NCBI RefSeq assembly: GCF_001078055.1
Contig: NZ_CP010777.1
Coordinates: 332,408 to 396,407 of the forward strand
Source of the DNA: Rufibacter radiotolerans
GTDB lineage: Bacteria; Bacteroidota; Bacteroidia; Cytophagales; Hymenobacteraceae
DNA length: 64,000 nt
Reading direction: 5' to 3'
The position numbers were made by a program, and so were the translations under genes. This document shows, piece after piece, positions 63,988-64,000 of the stretch (positions are counted from its first letter, which is position 1; each line of letters opens with the position of its first letter). The notes under the pieces were generated by a model. That model was given only the letters and a program-made list of their open reading frames with translations. It did not search any database and was not told the DNA's origin.

Positions 63988-64000
63988 TATACCCTGGTAT

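Overview
The window looks like a chromosomal segment of a Bacteroidetes bacterium of the order Cytophagales, most like Hymenobacteraceae (Rufibacter or Pontibacter relatives). This is inferred from several things: type IX secretion C-terminal sorting domains, a UpxY/NusG-type antiterminator in a polysaccharide operon, type II NADH dehydrogenase, weak Shine-Dalgarno signals, and several upstream boxes that fit the Bacteroidetes promoter consensus TAnnTTTG (best cases at 6157 and 10811). No rRNA, tRNA, CRISPR array, prophage or intact insertion sequence was seen.

Layout. 1-2.3 kb: a truncated esterase and a type II NADH dehydrogenase. 3.4-6.2 kb: the rplM-rpsI-rpsB-tsf translation operon (minus strand) behind a good promoter. 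6.2-7.0 kb: a gene-free nest of short palindromic repeats. 7-12 kb: a pseudouridine synthase, an OmpR-type regulator and histidine kinase pair, a DUF3108 protein and recA. 12.4-17.7 kb: an outer-membrane protein, an acetyltransferase, the TIGR02587/TIGR02588 membrane pair, and an FAD/NAD(P) oxidoreductase-like protein. 17.8-22.6 kb: an envelope-folding operon (PpiC-type lipoprotein with an embedded OmpA-like domain, SurA-like protein, MoxR ATPase). 22.8-25.6 kb: a SpoIIE phosphatase / STAS / RsbW-like kinase partner-switching operon. 25.7-30 kb: guaB, a rhodanese, and pnuC - DUF2490 - NadR-type kinase (pyridine nucleotide salvage). 30-34.4 kb: an aldose epimerase and an adaptor-permease-ATPase export operon. 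34.4-42.3 kb: a thioredoxin-fold protein, MscS channel, two small proteins, a peptidoglycan amidase and a class A penicillin-binding protein.

42.4-55.9 kb is one co-directional exopolysaccharide locus on the minus strand. In transcription order it has a Wza-like exporter, Wzc-like tyrosine kinase, UpxY antiterminator, UDP-glucuronate 4-epimerase-like enzyme, flippase, two P-loop kinase-like proteins (one fused to a nucleotidyltransferase-like domain), a Wzy-like polymerase, a GT4 glycosyltransferase, a WecG/TagA glycosyltransferase and a UDP-GlcNAc 2-epimerase. It is flanked by two tandem paralogous secreted T9SS proteins (56.0-61.3 kb) and a divergent, lower-GC lipoprotein polysaccharide lyase (62.5-63.8 kb) that might act on the same polymer.

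The most striking non-genic feature is a family of about 19 intergenic palindromes with arms related to CTGTTTTGGGCCTGTTTT. They sit mostly just 3' of genes across 0.8-40 kb and 58.7-58.9 kb. Their arms covary, and at three loci the stem is extended by unique locus-specific inverted flanks. They are absent from the exopolysaccharide locus and the ribosomal operon. A separate 162-bp nested palindrome (30016-30177) and a quartet of GATTTGCAATC palindromes (6548-6675) look like other mobile or REP-like families.
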